Shown here piece by piece: positions 24,719-32,165 of a DNA stretch of 64,000 nt. Position 1 is the stretch's first letter; the number at the start of each line of letters is the position of its first letter. The notes below the pieces were generated by a model. That model did no database searches and had not been told where the DNA came from. It saw nothing but the letters and a program-made list of their open reading frames with translations. Position numbers and translations under genes: made by a program. This stretch comes from CAIKZZ01 sp035524595 (lineage in GTDB: Bacteria; Pseudomonadota; Gammaproteobacteria; Steroidobacterales; Steroidobacteraceae): NCBI GenBank assembly GCA_035524595.1, contig DATKOP010000019.1, positions 1 to 64,000 of the forward strand, in the 5' to 3' direction.

Positions 24719-25320
24719 CGCGGCGGCGGCGCGGCCGGCGCGCGCCCGGCGAGCTGCGCGAACGCGGCGCGGGTGCGCGCGAGCGCGGCGGGATCGCGCA
24801 TGAAGCCCTGCGCCCAGTGGTGGGCGTAGCGCAGCGCCAGGAGCTCGTGCGCGAACTGCGCGGGATCCGTGCCGGCACGCAGGTGGCCGTGGCGGACCGC
24901 CGAGGCGACCAGCTGCTCGACCACCTGGCGGAAGTCGCGGAACAGGCGCACGAGGCGCTCGCGCACCGGGCCCTCGGCGTCGTCGAATTCGACGACGCCG
25001 GCGAAGAAGGGACAGTGGCCGGGCAGCCCCGCGTTGCCGGGCCAGTCGAGCCAGCGCTCGAACACGCCCTCGAGCCGCGGCAGGCCGGCAGGCTCGGACT
25101 TGGCGGGCGCGACGACCCGCACCTGGAAGAGCTCGGCGGCGTGCTCGAGCGTCGCGATCTGCAGCGCTTCCTTCGAGCCGAAGTGCGCGTAGAGGCCGCT
25201 CTTCGTCATGCCGACGCGGTCGGCGAGCGGCTTCAGGTTGAGGCCGTCGAAGCCGCCGAGGCAGGCGGTCTCGACGGCCGCGGTCAGGATCGCTGCCCGG
25301 GTACGCGCGCCCTTTCCCAT
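24715..25320 (-). CDS. TetR/AcrR-family transcriptional regulator
   Basis: A 201-residue repressor. The helix-turn-helix is ILTAAVETACLGGFDGLNLKPLADRVGMTKSGLYAHFGSKEAL (about residues 11-53). The remaining helical domain contains LPGHCPFFAGVVEFDDAEGPVRERL, like the CPF-containing C-terminal domain of one TetR subfamily. The first codon directly follows a -10 element and there is no ribosome binding site, suggesting leaderless translation. A perfect palindrome lies upstream (25337-25346), a likely autoregulatory operator. Its regulated genes are unknown; the neighbour at 25504 is a lipoprotein gene on the same strand, upstream of it. Confidence 0.92.
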   Translation of the reverse strand: MGKGARTRAAILTAAVETACLGGFDGLNLKPLADRVGMTKSGLYAHFGSKEALQIATLEHAAELFQVRVVAPAKSEPAGLPRLEGVFERWLDWPGNAGLPGHCPFFAGVVEFDDAEGPVRERLVRLFRDFRQVVEQLVASAVRHGHLRAGTDPAQFAHELLALRYAHHWAQGFMRDPAALARTRAAFAQLAGRAPAAPPPR

Positions 25321-25326
25321 GGGTCG

Positions 25327-25346
25327 GATATTAGCACGACCGGTCG
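25327..25346 (-). promoter_or_regulatory. Leaderless promoter with palindromic operator of the TetR gene
   Basis: On the minus strand TGC-TAATAT (extended -10, hexamer at 25332-25327) ends six bases before the ATG at 25320, so the transcript would start at or next to the start codon. The perfect palindrome CGACCGGTCG (25337-25346) sits immediately upstream of the -10, between -10 and -35, and GGTCGGAT occurs twice (25322-25329, 25342-25349). The placement fits autorepression. Confidence 0.55.
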
Positions 25347-25503
25347 GATCCTAATGAGGGCCGCCTGCCCGCTTCCTCAGGCCCAGGCGGACGCATCGCC
25401 AGGAGGGCGGCGCGCGTTGCTCGGGGCTCGGCGACCCGGCACCGGCGAGCGCCGGCAGCCGGGCTGGCGCGCCGGCCGCCGGGCCGGCGCGTCGCCACCG
25501 GCG

Positions 25504-25944
25504 TCAGCTGCAGGTGGTGTCGCCGTCCTTGAAACCGACGTCGCGGTTGCCGGTGGCGGCGATGTCCCGCTCGCAGCTCGCGATCTCGGACGGCAGGTTC
25601 GCCGTGAACTTCCACTTGCCCGGCGCCATCGGGATCGTCTGCGAGGAGCCCGTGCACGAGACGTTGTCGGCGCCCTTGGTGAGCTTCACCGGGGTCACGA
25701 ACTCGCGGTCGTTCGACAGCTTCGGCGCGCCCGGCAGGATCTGCACCGGCGTCACCTTGATGTTGACGTCCTCGCACTGACCCTGCTGCGTGATCGACTG
25801 GACCTTGACGGTGGCCCTGATCAGCGCGGCCGACTCATCGCCTCCACCGCAGCCGGCGAGTCCGCCGACGGCGACGGCGGCCACCGTCACGATGACGAGG
25901 CGGGCTTTGCGGCCGCAGCCTGCGAGGTTCGACGAAAGTTGCAT
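25504..25944 (-). CDS. Putative lipoprotein of unknown function
   Basis: A 146-residue protein. The long positively charged leader (MQLSSNLAGCGRKARLVIVTVAAVAVGG) ends in LAGC GGGDES, a lipobox with the lipidated Cys at residue 32; an LAGC also occurs at residues 7-10 before the hydrophobic stretch and is not the cleavage site. The mature domain has four further cysteines (GQCEDVNIK, NVSCTGSS, ASCERDIA and DGDTTCS at the end), consistent with two disulfides in a small beta domain. Function unknown. GGGGGA precedes the ATG by five bases. Confidence 0.68.
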   Translation of the reverse strand: MQLSSNLAGCGRKARLVIVTVAAVAVGGLAGCGGGDESAALIRATVKVQSITQQGQCEDVNIKVTPVQILPGAPKLSNDREFVTPVKLTKGADNVSCTGSSQTIPMAPGKWKFTANLPSEIASCERDIAATGNRDVGFKDGDTTCS

Positions 25945-25972
25945 CTGTATCCCCCTGGTGATCGTTGCCTGA

Positions 25973-26002
25973 GCGGGCGCCGTCGGCGCCCGCGGGATTG
26001 TA
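25973..26002 (-). promoter_or_regulatory. Candidate -10 and leader hairpin for the lipoprotein gene
   Basis: TACAAT on the minus strand (26002-25997) matches five of six consensus -10 bases 53-58 bases before the ATG at 25944. Between them, GCGGGCGCC / GGCGCCCGC (25973-25981, 25985-25993) makes a perfect 9-bp hairpin with a three-base loop that would lie at the 5' end of the message and could stabilise it. The -35 is poor. Confidence 0.35.
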
Positions 26003-26085
26003 GCCTGCGCAGCGACACCCCGGAAATCCGAGCCTGCGGGCCGCCTCGAGCGCGCTAGAGTCGGTGCCTGCACCGGAGGCTCCCC

Positions 26086-26529
26086 ATGCGCCCTCGCACC
26101 CAGGTTCCGGCCGCGGCCCTCTGGGCCCTCTGCGCCGCCGTGCCGCCGCCGGCCGCGGGCGCCGACTACTCGGGCTACACCGGTGCCGAGCTCTACCACC
26201 GCTTCTGCGAGAGCTGCCATGGCCGCGCGGGCGCGGGCGACGGCCCGGTGAGCCGCAGCCTCGCGGTGGCGCTGCCGGACCTCAGGCGGATCGCGGAGCG
26301 CCATGGCGGCCGGTTCCCCGATAACTGGGTGTACCGCGTGATCGACGGGCGCGAGGCGCTCCTCAGCCACGGACCGCGCGACATGCCGGTCTGGGGCGTG
26401 GAGCTGTGGCGCGAGCAGGGTGCCGACGTCACCGCCGGCGGCAAGACCCGCGACGCGATCGCCGCGCTCGTCGACTACCTGCGCGGCCTGCAGGCGGCGC
26501 GCGGCCCGGCCGCGCCGGGCCCCCGCTAG
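26086..26529 (+). CDS. Small periplasmic cytochrome c
   Basis: A 147-residue class I cytochrome c. The signal peptide ends near AAGA (residue 26); the haem site is CESCH (C41-C44-H45) in AELYHRFCESCHGRAGAGDGPVS, and Met100 in GPRDMPVWG is the probable axial ligand. The C-terminal helix IAALVDYLRGLQAAR is typical of the fold. GGAGG precedes the ATG. It is a soluble electron carrier with an unknown partner. The stop overlaps the converging methyltransferase gene by four bases. Confidence 0.9.
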   Translation: MRPRTQVPAAALWALCAAVPPPAAGADYSGYTGAELYHRFCESCHGRAGAGDGPVSRSLAVALPDLRRIAERHGGRFPDNWVYRVIDGREALLSHGPRDMPVWGVELWREQGADVTAGGKTRDAIAALVDYLRGLQAARGPAAPGPR

Positions 26530-27122
26530 CGCCACGGCCGCTCCAGCTCCCACAGGATCGGCTTCAGGCCGCGCGCGAGGTGCACGCCGCCGGCGACGTG
26601 GCCGAAGCCGCGCCGCAGCCGCCGCCGGTACCAGTCGGCAGCGCGCAGGTGCACGTCGCGGTCGGTCCGCGTCTGGTCGGCGGCGTGGCGCCAGTCGCGG
26701 CGCGTCAGCACGCTGAAGTAGAGCGCGCCGCGCGCGAGCCGCGCGAGGTTCGCGAGCGCGCGCGCGGCGCTCGCGTCGTCGAGGTACTGCAGCACGTCGT
26801 GGCAGATCACGAGGTCGTAGGGCGGTGCCGCGAACTCGGCCAGCGAGCCCCGGTGCCAGCCGTACTTGCGGCACAGGAACGGGCTCACCTCGAGGCCCTC
26901 GTAGCGCGCCTTGGGGAACTGCTGCCGCAGCGGCGTCCTGAGGAGGCCGATGCCGCAGCCGGCGTCGAGGATGGTCCTGACCGGCAGCTCGAGGTAGCGG
27001 ACGATGCCCCCGATCAGCGCGGCGAGGCGCGCCGCATCGCCCGGGTCGGCGACGCGCGTCGCCGGATCGCCGTAGTAGCGGGCGAAGAACTCGGCGTCGA
27101 AGTCACGGGCTGGACGGCGCAT
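26526..27122 (-). CDS. Class I SAM-dependent methyltransferase
   Basis: A 198-residue Rossmann-fold methyltransferase. Motif I is DAGCGIG (residues 53-59), motif II GLEVSPFLCRKYG and the motif IV region PPYDLVICHDVLQYLDD. No signal peptide or membrane segment. The open frame continues upstream, but ATG 27122 gives a normal N-terminus (FDAEFFARYYGDPATRV). It is divergent from the aryl polyene cluster, separated by 522 bases. Some aryl polyenes carry methylated aromatic heads, so a role there is conceivable, but nothing in the sequence proves it. Confidence 0.85.
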   Translation of the reverse strand: MRRPARDFDAEFFARYYGDPATRVADPGDAARLAALIGGIVRYLELPVRTILDAGCGIGLLRTPLRQQFPKARYEGLEVSPFLCRKYGWHRGSLAEFAAPPYDLVICHDVLQYLDDASAARALANLARLARGALYFSVLTRRDWRHAADQTRTDRDVHLRAADWYRRRLRRGFGHVAGGVHLARGLKPILWELERPWR

Positions 27123-27644
27123 GGGACCACGCGTCAGGGGCGAAACCTCGCTCGGGCCGGCCGGGCCCGGGCCGCGGCGCGAGCGGCGCGGCATCATGAC
27201 ACACCGCGCCCAAGCGCTGCCGCCGCCCGGCCGGACCTCGGCCGGTCGCCATGCCCAAGTCCGCGACGACGGCGCGGAGGCTGCACTTCGGAACGACGGC
27301 CCGGTTCCCCGCCCGGTTCGCGATGACGCTGCTCGGCCTCGGCTACGAGTTCCGACGACCGACGCGCGGGCCACCGGGGCGCGGGCGGCCCAGTGTCGCG
27401 GCCCTGAGAGCCGGCCGGCCGGCCGCGCCCCGCGCCGAACCGCCGCCGCCCTGGTGGTAACCTCGGCGTCGGGATCGACGGCAGCGCCGCTGCGCAGCCA
27501 TCGTGCGCGGGGCCCGGGCCAGCGAACTTCAGGAACGGTCACAGTGACAGGCAGCTCCAGTCGGCCGCGGTGCGCGAGAAGCGGTTGGCGGCCGCCGCCG
27601 CGCCCGCCGAAGCGCACGGCCGACCCGCGGCGTCACCAGGCCCC
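27123..27644. other. 522-base intergenic region ahead of the aryl polyene cluster
   Basis: Open frames exist here but none has coherent protein character: they are Arg/Pro-rich in all directions. The region must contain the promoter of the cluster. Only one candidate site was noted, the perfect inverted repeat GTCAC-A-GTGAC at 27538-27548. No clear -35/-10 pair was identified. Confidence 0.5.
27538..27548 (+). promoter_or_regulatory. Inverted repeat GTCAC-A-GTGAC, possible operator
   Basis: A perfect 5-1-5 palindrome about 100 bases upstream of the first gene of the polyene cluster. It may be a regulator site but is short enough to arise by chance in GC-rich DNA. Confidence 0.25.
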
Positions 27645-28370
27645 GTGAGCGGCAGCCCGGCCACCGGCTTCGCGCTCAGGCACTGGGCGGCGTGGGCGCC
27701 CGGCCTCGAGCGCCGCGAGGACTGGCTCGCCTGGGCGCGGGCGCCGCGCCTGCCCGCCGGGGAGGCGGCGCCGGCGGTCATCGAGATGCCGGCCATGCTC
27801 CGGCGCAGGGCCGACCGGCTCGGCCGCATGGCGCTCGCCGTGCTCTACCAGAGCACCTGCCCGGCGGCGCCGATCGTCTACTGCTCGCGCTACGGCGAGC
27901 TCGAGCGCGTCGCGAAGCTGCTCGGCGAGCTGGCCGCCACGGGCGGCATTTCCCCGCAAGGCTTCAGCGTCTCGGTGCACAACGCAATCCCGGGGCTCTA
28001 CTCGATCGCGATGCGCGAGCGCGAGAACATCCAGAGCCTGGCCGCCGCCGAGGCGACGCCGCTCGCCGGGCTCCTCGACGCCGCCGGCCTGCTCGCCGAC
28101 GGCGAGCCGGTCGTGCGGCTGGTGTTCTGCGAGGAGCCGGTGCCGGCGGTGTTCGGCCCCTTCGCCGAGCCGGGCGACTGCCCCTACGCGGTGCTGCTCG
28201 AGCTCGCGGCTGGAAATGATTTTCGTTTCGAATGGGCCGGGCCCTGCCCGGCCGGGCCTGCGCCGGCGCTGCCGCCCGCGCTCGCGGTGCTCGAATTCCT
28301 GTTGGGCGCGGCGAGCACGGCGACGGTCGTGGCCGGCCGGCTGAGCGGCCGGCTCAGCCGGGGGCCGTGA
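27645..28370 (+). CDS. apeC: Ketosynthase-like chain-length partner (aryl polyene ApeC type)
   Basis: A 241-residue truncated ketoacyl-synthase-like protein, matching the short Ketoacyl-synt_2 type found at the start of aryl polyene clusters. Conserved segments: WAPGLERREDWLAWAR, PAMLRRRADRLGRMALAVLYQ, IVYCSRYGELER, SPQGFSVSVHNAIPGLYSIAMRE. There is no Cys at the nucleophile position (SVHNA), so it cannot be a condensing enzyme alone. In the studied aryl polyene system the equivalent protein pairs with the ketosynthase ApeO, whose candidate here is at 36553. GTG 27645 gives the conserved N-terminus (ATGFALRHWAAWAPG). Symbol assigned by cluster position and family resemblance. Confidence 0.82.
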   Translation: MSGSPATGFALRHWAAWAPGLERREDWLAWARAPRLPAGEAAPAVIEMPAMLRRRADRLGRMALAVLYQSTCPAAPIVYCSRYGELERVAKLLGELAATGGISPQGFSVSVHNAIPGLYSIAMRERENIQSLAAAEATPLAGLLDAAGLLADGEPVVRLVFCEEPVPAVFGPFAEPGDCPYAVLLELAAGNDFRFEWAGPCPAGPAPALPPALAVLEFLLGAASTATVVAGRLSGRLSRGP

Positions 28371-28373
28371 GCG

Positions 28374-29153
28374 GTGGGAACGCTCGATCGCGCCTACCGC
28401 ACGTGCGCGACGGGCTTTTGCTTCGCGACCTTCGGCGCCGGCGGCCTCGCCATCGCGCTCGTGGTGCTGCCGCTGCTGTTCCTCATCCCGCGGGCCGAGC
28501 AGCGTCACCGGCTGGCGCGCATCCTGATCCGCCAGCTGTTTCGCTTCTTCGTCGCGCTGATGAGCGCCACGGGCGTGCTGCGGCTCACCGTGCACGATGC
28601 TGCACGCCTCGGCGGCCGCGGCCGCTTCATCCTCGCCAACCACCCGTCGCTGATCGACGTCGTGATCCTGATGTCGCTGGTCGAGCAGCCGGACTGCATC
28701 GTCAAGAGCGCGCTGTGGCGCAACCCCTTCACCTGGGGCGCGGTCAAGACCGCCGGCTTCATCGATAATCAAACGGGGCCGGAGCTGGTCGCGGCCGCGC
28801 TCGACTCGCTGCGCGCAGGCAACAACCTGATCGTCTTCCCGGAGGGGACCCGCACGCGCCCGGGGGCGCCGCTGAGCTTCCAGCGCGGCGCCGCCAACAT
28901 CGCGGCGCGTGGACGAGTCGACCTCACACCGGTAATCTTCACGGTGTCCGAACCCACGCTGACCAAGGGGTATCCCTGGTACCGGGTCCCGCGGCGCAGA
29001 CCGCAGTTCAGCGTGCACGTGCTGCCGGTGGTCCCGATCGAGCCGCTGCTCGCGTCGGAGCCGGCGCACGTCCATCGGGCGCGGTGGCTGACGGAATGGC
29101 TGGAGGAGTTCTTCACGATGGAGATTGCGCGTCATGGACCCCCTGCAGGCTGA
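28374..29153 (+). CDS. Lysophospholipid acyltransferase-like protein (1-acylglycerol-3-phosphate type)
   Basis: A 259-residue membrane-associated acyltransferase. The catalytic box NHPSLID (H-x4-D) and the FPEGTRTRPG substrate-binding motif are clear. An N-terminal hydrophobic segment (about residues 17-38) anchors it. In aryl polyene loci such a protein (ApeD position) is thought to help assemble the lipid carrying the polyene. It starts three bases after the previous stop with GTG, and its last 20 bases overlap the first acyl carrier protein gene. Confidence 0.88.
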   Translation: MGTLDRAYRTCATGFCFATFGAGGLAIALVVLPLLFLIPRAEQRHRLARILIRQLFRFFVALMSATGVLRLTVHDAARLGGRGRFILANHPSLIDVVILMSLVEQPDCIVKSALWRNPFTWGAVKTAGFIDNQTGPELVAAALDSLRAGNNLIVFPEGTRTRPGAPLSFQRGAANIAARGRVDLTPVIFTVSEPTLTKGYPWYRVPRRRPQFSVHVLPVVPIEPLLASEPAHVHRARWLTEWLEEFFTMEIARHGPPAG

Positions 29154-29394
29154 GATTCGGGCGCTGATCGTCAGCTGCCTGAACCTCGAAGACATCCAGC
29201 CGGAGGACATCGACATCGAAGCGCCACTGTTCGTCGACGGGCTCGGGCTCGACTCGATCGATGCGCTCGAGCTCGGGGTCGCCCTGCAGCGCCGCTACGG
29301 GCTCGCGCTCGCCGCCGAGTCGGAGGAGACGAGGCGTCACTTCGCCTCGGTCGCGACGCTGGCGCGCTTCGTGGCGGCGAACCGCACCAAGTAG
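29134..29394 (+). CDS. apeE: Acyl carrier protein (first of two)
   Basis: An 86-residue acyl carrier protein. The phosphopantetheine attachment motif is LGLDSIDALEL with Ser41. Acidic helix II follows, and the C-terminus is ASVATLARFVAANRTK. The ATG at 29134 has GGAG nine bases upstream, so it is preferred over TTG 29125. It should be activated by the phosphopantetheinyl transferase at 40563 and carry the growing polyene or its starter. Which of the two carriers corresponds to ApeE and ApeF by sequence was not tested; symbols follow gene order. Confidence 0.92.
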   Translation: MDPLQAEIRALIVSCLNLEDIQPEDIDIEAPLFVDGLGLDSIDALELGVALQRRYGLALAAESEETRRHFASVATLARFVAANRTK

Positions 29395-29403
29395 CGCCGA
29401 CCC

Positions 29404-29655
29404 ATGCCCGCCATGAACAAGCAGGAAATCTACGCCTGGGTCGCCCGGCACCTGACTGACATGTTCGAGATCGCGCCGGAGCGCATCACGCCTGAGGCGC
29501 GGCTCTACCAGGACCTCGACATCGACAGCATCGACGCGGTCGACCTGATGGTGAAGCTGAACGAACTGACCAGCAAGCGCGTGCTGCCGGAGTCCTTCAA
29601 GTCGGTGCGCACGGTCGCCGACGTCGTGGACGTGATACACGGTCTCGTGAACTGA
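29404..29655 (+). CDS. apeF: Acyl carrier protein (second of two)
   Basis: An 83-residue carrier protein with the attachment motif DLDIDSIDAVDLMVK (Ser42) and the C-terminal helix SVRTVADVVDVIHGLVN. It starts nine bases after the first carrier gene. The two carriers differ enough (LGLDSIDALEL against DIDSIDAVDL) to have distinct partners, as in characterised aryl polyene systems where one is loaded by the ligase and the other is used for elongation. The stop codon is followed immediately by a large palindrome. Confidence 0.93.
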   Translation: MPAMNKQEIYAWVARHLTDMFEIAPERITPEARLYQDLDIDSIDAVDLMVKLNELTSKRVLPESFKSVRTVADVVDVIHGLVN

Positions 29656-29687
29656 TGCCGCGCCGGGCGCCCGGCGTCCCCGCGGCA
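29656..29687 (+). repeat. Large intercistronic palindrome between carrier and ligase genes
   Basis: TGCCGCG (29656-29662) pairs with CGCGGCA (29681-29687), enclosing a perfect 16-base palindrome CGCCGGGCGCCCGGCG (29661-29676) that can alternatively fold on itself. It begins at the base after the stop of the second carrier gene. It could protect or process the upstream message so that the carrier proteins are made in excess. The 99-base gap holds no gene. Confidence 0.45.
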
Positions 29688-29754
29688 GCGGCCCGGCCGG
29701 CCCGGCCCGCCGCCGGCCGGCGCGGCGCCCGGGCCGCGCGCGGGGGACGCTGCG

Positions 29755-31428
29755 GTGAGCCCTGAGACGCCGCTCGCGACGCTGCTGACCGCAGGCGCCG
29801 ACGCCGCGCGGGCGGTGGCGCTCGGCGCCGACGGACCGGTCGGCGCCGCCGAGCTGCGCGCGGCGGTCGCGGGCGCGGCCGCCTGGCTCGCGACGCTGCC
29901 CGGCGGCCCGGCGGCGCTCTACCACGGCGACAGCTACCAGTTCGCGGTCTGGCTGCTCGCCTGCTGGCACGCCGGCCGCGCGGTGCTCGTGCCCGCCGAC
30001 AACGTGGCCGAGACGCGCGCGGCGCTCGGCGCCGAGCAGGCGCTGCTGCTCGGCGAGCTCGCCGCGGAGCGCCCCGCGCCGCCGCCGCGCGCGGACCTGC
30101 CGCTCGGCCCGATCGCGCGCGACCGCGTGCTGCTGCGCGTCTACACCTCGGGCTCCACCGGCCGGCCGGCGCTCATCGACAAGACGCTGGCGCAGCTCGA
30201 GTCGGAGGTACTGGCGATCGAGGCCGCGCTCGGCGCGGCGGTGCCGCCGGGCGCGGCCGTCGCCGGCACCGTCAGCCACCAGCACTTCTACGGCCTCATG
30301 TTCCGCGTGCTGTGGCCGCTCGCCAGCGGCCGCCCGCTGGTCGGCCGCGGGGTCCGCTTTCCCGAGGAGCTGGCCCGCCTGCCCGCGGCGCCGCCGCCGG
30401 TGCTGGTCACGAGCCCGGTGTTCCTCGGCGTGCTCGACGGCGGCGGCGTGCCGGGGGCGGCGCGCCTGGGGCTGCTGCTGAGCGCGGGCAGCCCGCTCGC
30501 CGAGGGCGTCGCGCGCGCGGTGCGCGCCGCGGTCGGCGCGCCGCTCTACGAGATCTACGGCTCGGCCGAGACCGGCGCGGTCGCGCTGCGACGCGAGCCG
30601 GGCGCCGAGTGGCAGCCGCTGCCCGGCGTCGGCATCCGCGTCGCCGCCGACGGCACGCTCGAGATCGAGGCGGCCCAGCTCGGCGCCCGCGGCTGGCAGC
30701 CGAGCGCGGACCGCGCCCGCACGACGCCGCACGGCTTCGAGCTCGCCGGCCGCGCGGACCGGCTGGCGAAGATCGCCGACAAGCGGGTCTCGCTCGATCG
30801 CCTCGAGGCCGCGCTCGAGCTGACGCCGCTGGTGGCCGCGGCACGCGTCGTGGTGCTGCCGGGGGCGCACGCCGAGCTCGGCGCCGTGCTGGTGCCGAGC
30901 GCCGCGGGCCGCGCCGAGCTCGAGCGCCGCGGTGCCTTCGCGACCGGGCGGGCGCTGCGGCGCGCGCTCGCCGGCGAGTTCGAGGCGGTGGTCCTGCCGC
31001 GGCGCTTCCGCTTCGTCGCCGAACTGCCGCGCGACCCGCTCGGCAAGACGCGGGTGGCCGACCTCGCCGCGCTGTTCGCGCCGGCGCGCGCGCGGCCGAT
31101 CGTCGCGCGCCGCGAGGCGGCCCCCGGCCGGCTGACGCTCCTCCTCGAGATCGACCGTAGCCTCGCCTGCTTTCGCGGCCACTTCCCCGGCGAGCCGATC
31201 GTGCCCGGCGTCGCGCAGCTCGAGTGGGCGGTCGCGTTCGCGCGCGAGGCCTTCGGCATCGCGGGCGCGTTCGGCGGCGTCGACGCGCTCAAGTTCCAGC
31301 GCGTCATCGCGCCCGGCATGGCGGTCACGCTGACGCTCGAGTGGCGCGAGCCGGTGCTCGCGTTCCGCTTCGAGTCCGTGGCGCCGCACTCGAGCGGCCG
31401 GATCCGGTTCGACGGCGCGCCGCGGTGA
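29755..31428 (+). CDS. Fused AMP-dependent acyl/aryl ligase and hotdog dehydratase (ApeH-ApeI type)
   Basis: A 557-residue fusion. Residues about 25-435 are an adenylate-forming ligase with the P-loop YTSGSTG (130-136), the core motif EIYGSAETG, the hinge region ELAGRADRLAKIADKRVSLDRLE and the C-terminal lysine region LPRDPLGKTRV. Residues about 455-557 are a hotdog dehydratase like FabA/FabZ relatives: CFRGHFPGEPIVPGVAQLEWA with catalytic His476. In E. coli-type aryl polyene loci these are separate genes, the ligase (ApeH) loading the aromatic starter onto a carrier and ApeI pairing with ApeP as dehydratase. GTG start with GGGGGAC nine bases upstream. Its end overlaps the GT2 gene start in GTGA. 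Confidence 0.88.
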   Translation: MSPETPLATLLTAGADAARAVALGADGPVGAAELRAAVAGAAAWLATLPGGPAALYHGDSYQFAVWLLACWHAGRAVLVPADNVAETRAALGAEQALLLGELAAERPAPPPRADLPLGPIARDRVLLRVYTSGSTGRPALIDKTLAQLESEVLAIEAALGAAVPPGAAVAGTVSHQHFYGLMFRVLWPLASGRPLVGRGVRFPEELARLPAAPPPVLVTSPVFLGVLDGGGVPGAARLGLLLSAGSPLAEGVARAVRAAVGAPLYEIYGSAETGAVALRREPGAEWQPLPGVGIRVAADGTLEIEAAQLGARGWQPSADRARTTPHGFELAGRADRLAKIADKRVSLDRLEAALELTPLVAAARVVVLPGAHAELGAVLVPSAAGRAELERRGAFATGRALRRALAGEFEAVVLPRRFRFVAELPRDPLGKTRVADLAALFAPARARPIVARREAAPGRLTLLLEIDRSLACFRGHFPGEPIVPGVAQLEWAVAFAREAFGIAGAFGGVDALKFQRVIAPGMAVTLTLEWREPVLAFRFESVAPHSSGRIRFDGAPR

Positions 31429-32165
31429 AGGTCTGCGCGGTGGTGCCGGTCTACGAGCATGCGGCACCCGCGGCGGGCGTGGTCGCCGCGCTCGTCGGCC
31501 TCGGGCTGCCCTGCATCGTCGTCGACGACGGCAGCGGGCCCGCCGCCGCCCTGAGCCTCGCGCGGCTCGCGCGCCCCGGCCAGGTGGAGCTGGTGCGCCA
31601 TCCGCGCAACCGCGGCAAGGGCGCCGCGGTGATCACGGGCCTCAGGCGCGCCGCCGAGCTCGGCTTCAGTCACGCGCTGCAGATCGACGCCGACGGCCAG
31701 CACGACGTCGCCGAGGCGCCGCGGCTCCTGGCCGCGGCGGCTGCGGCGCCGGAGGCGGTGGTCACCGGCTACCCGGTGTACGACGCCTCGGTGCCGCGCA
31801 GCCGCTACTACGGGCGCTACCTCAGCCACGTCTGGGTGTGGATCAACACGCTGTCGCGGCGCATCGTCGACTCGATGTGCGGCTTTCGCGTCTATCCGAT
31901 CGCGCCGGTGCTGGCGCTCATCGAGCACGAGCGCGTCGGTGAGCGGATGGACTTCGACACCGAGGCGCTGGTGCGGCTCGACTGGGCCGGGCGGGAGATC
32001 GTCAACGTGCCGGTGACGGTGCGCTACCCGACCGGCGGCGTCTCGCACTTCCGGCTGTGGCGCGACAACCTGCTGATCAGCGCGATGCACGCGCGGCTGT
32101 TCTTCGGCATGCTGGCGCGCCTGCCGCGGCTGCTCGGCCGGCGGCTCGGGCGCGGGGTGCGCTGA
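31425..32165 (+). CDS. GT2-family glycosyltransferase
   Basis: A 246-residue GT-A glycosyltransferase. Nucleotide-sugar motifs are IVVDDGSG (residues 32-38) and the DxD-type QIDADGQHD (D88-x-D90). The segment RIVDSMCGFRVYP is seen in glycosyltransferases acting on lipid carriers or lipids. In aryl polyene clusters a GT2 module fused to an LpxL-like module occurs in ApeJ; here the two are separate genes whose ends share one base (TGATG at 32163-32167). It has no membrane anchor of its own beyond a weakly hydrophobic C-terminus. GTG start overlaps the ligase stop. Confidence 0.88.
   Translation: MKVCAVVPVYEHAAPAAGVVAALVGLGLPCIVVDDGSGPAAALSLARLARPGQVELVRHPRNRGKGAAVITGLRRAAELGFSHALQIDADGQHDVAEAPRLLAAAAAAPEAVVTGYPVYDASVPRSRYYGRYLSHVWVWINTLSRRIVDSMCGFRVYPIAPVLALIEHERVGERMDFDTEALVRLDWAGREIVNVPVTVRYPTGGVSHFRLWRDNLLISAMHARLFFGMLARLPRLLGRRLGRGVR

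Noticed and set aside
26526..27122. Calling the methyltransferase a member of the aryl polyene cluster
   Set aside because: It is divergent and 522 bases away, and it pairs more tightly by overlap with the convergent cytochrome c gene; the link remains only a possibility.
27123..27644. Possible decayed or extra gene ahead of the polyene cluster
   Set aside because: Open frames on both strands are Arg/Pro-rich without recognisable motifs or ribosome binding sites.
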